The position numbers and the translations under genes were made by a program. A stretch of 64,000 nt of DNA from Nipponacmea schrenckii (taxonomy: Eukaryota > Mollusca > Gastropoda > Lottiidae), in NCBI GenBank assembly GCA_030562195.1, contig CM060200.1, positions 7,936,001 to 8,000,000 of the forward strand, read 5' to 3'. This document shows positions 62,695 to 64,000 of this stretch, in pieces. The notes below the pieces were generated by a model. The model saw nothing but the letters and a program-made list of their open reading frames with translations, made no database searches and was not told the origin of the DNA. Every line of letters begins with the position of its first letter. The stretch's first letter is position 1.

Positions 62695-63732
62695 TTGTGT
62701 AAATACATCAAAGAGATTTGCATGTGGAAAAGGGATACAAATACTTTGCATAAATTCAGTGTTTCGTTTCTTGATGAACATCACTACAACAAGATCAGTT
62801 GCATTGGATTTACTCCAAGGACCTCCAAAACATAACTTTAATAGAAATTCAGATTTTGGGAAATACAGTAATCTGATTGGATGATAAAACTAAATTTAAA
62901 ATACATCAGTAATTGACCAATCCGATAACTGGAAAGCTAAATTTCATGTAATATGGCATACCAGTTGATCCAGTTCATCATACATTGTTTAAATCAAGAA
63001 AAGAACTCTATTAGTCTCAAGATTGGTTTTCTGTTTACTCTGGCTAGTGTATGTTGACTAAATCTTGTATGTGTCAAGTTAATTTATTTTATTGAATTCT
63101 GAATAAACAAGATCAGCCAATGAGATATTTACTAGGTGGATAAATCTACTGGATATGTTGAGCTGCAGTATTAGAATCAAATAAAGTGGTAAAAATAAAG
63201 TGAAACACTTCACATTGCTTTGTGTTAAAGAACAATGAATAACATAATTTTATACTCAATTTTGATGTCTCTTCTGATCGGATTTGGAATTCAAAACTTT
63301 TTTTATTCAAAATTATAGCTGCCAATGAGAGTATATTACCTTGCCTGACAAACTATATCGTATCTCTTTCTCAACTTAATAAGTAATGGCTATAATATTC
63401 AAAAGCTTTCAAATTAGATTTACTATGGAGTGTTACGTTCTACTCTTCTGCACCTTATGGGCTAATGAAGACGGGCAATGACATGCAGGGAAATATTGCC
63501 AAAACTGCAGCATTAGCATACTCCTTTTGTGATTTCCAATTGACAGGGATCTTTAACATACACAGCCTGTAGCACACCGGGGCCACAGCTCATCTGCATT
63601 GTTGATAGTAAAAGTATAAACAACAACTACAACCCACAGACATGTTTGTACAAGACTTTATTCTGAAATCACTACATAAAAAATACCTAACAAATTATTA
63701 CAAACTGTCTAGCAAGTAAAACATTTTAAAAG
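62695..63732. other. SASS6 3' untranslated region and convergent spacer
   Basis: Plus-strand AATAAA signals lie near 63102, 63180 and 63195. A minus-strand AATAAA (tttatt at 63658-63663) serves the next gene. The stretch 63440-63620 is less AT-rich and looks like a dispersed repeat. Confidence 0.55.
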
Positions 63733-63964
63733 TTATTTGTAAAATGTAAAGAAAACTCCATACATGTACATGTCTGATAGATATTTCTGCACTTCTTGAG
63801 GCTCTTTACAACATAAAAAATTAGACTTTTTAGCAGTGGCAATGGAAACCATACAAATCACATCAGACCTACATTGTGTTCTACTTGAACTAGCCTTAAA
63901 GTCAAATGGATTTAACAAAATTGTATCTGTCCAGTGCCTTTTAATAAGAAATTTCCAAGAAAAT
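63733..63964 (-). CDS. terminal exon of an unrecognised gene (partial)
   Basis: An open frame of 77 codons ends in TAA, preceded by a good acceptor (GGTTTCAG at the 63965 side), entered in phase 2. A poly(A) signal on the same strand lies about 70 bases downstream. The peptide reads FSWKFLIKRHWTDTILLNPF, then a Ser-rich turn, VICMVSIATAKKSNFLCCKE and PQEVQKYLSDMYMYGVFF. It looks like real protein (mixed hydrophobic/charged, no low complexity), but I do not recognise the family. The rest of the gene lies beyond the window. Confidence 0.55.
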
Positions 63965-64000
63965 CTGAAACCATATAACAAAGGGGAATAAAAACCAGGT

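Noticed and set aside
1..64000. CRISPR arrays, bacterial operons, phage genes
   Set aside because: The window is intron-bearing animal DNA; the short tandem repeats have no spacers.

Overview
The window is AT-rich, intron-rich animal DNA. GT-AG introns, long introns full of short transposon relics, and the degree of protein conservation point to an invertebrate. The repeat style fits a mollusc, but the species assignment is inference. All identifications are by reading and memory of the families; no search was run.

Layout. Bases 1-8140 (minus strand) hold a tandem array of four decayed copies of a four-exon gene tail of unknown family, with two CxxC motifs. Bases 8140-13284 show no gene, only diverged repeats. 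Then come seven genes in strictly alternating orientation: UFSP2 (-, intronless, 13285-15057), EFCAB7 (+, 18 exons, 18221-35515), ORC1 (-, 14 exons, 37171-46184), PRPF38A (+, 8 exons, 46566-50347), a small death-effector-domain protein (-, 52059-52553), SASS6 (+, 15 exons, 54529-62694), and the last exon of an unrecognised gene (-, 63733-63964). I rebuilt exon chains by splice sites and checked that phases and total lengths are consistent (EFCAB7 643 aa, ORC1 1030 aa, PRPF38A 339 aa, SASS6 681 aa).

Three divergent pairs share 5' regions: UFSP2/EFCAB7, ORC1/PRPF38A and DED/SASS6. ORC1/PRPF38A is also head-to-head in vertebrates. The genes are housekeeping or ciliary/centriolar: UFM1 processing, Hedgehog signalling at the cilium, replication origin licensing, splicing, and cartwheel assembly.

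Mobile DNA. A complete 2.3-kb reverse transcriptase/GIY-YIG element with 59-bp perfect terminal inverted repeats and a 7-bp target duplication (15724-18047) sits in the UFSP2/EFCAB7 divergent region. Introns carry two DNA-transposon-like elements with clean 8- and 10-bp duplications, a four-copy MITE family, a Tc1/mariner-like MITE, and several minisatellites. One minisatellite is built from copies of an ORC1 splice acceptor.
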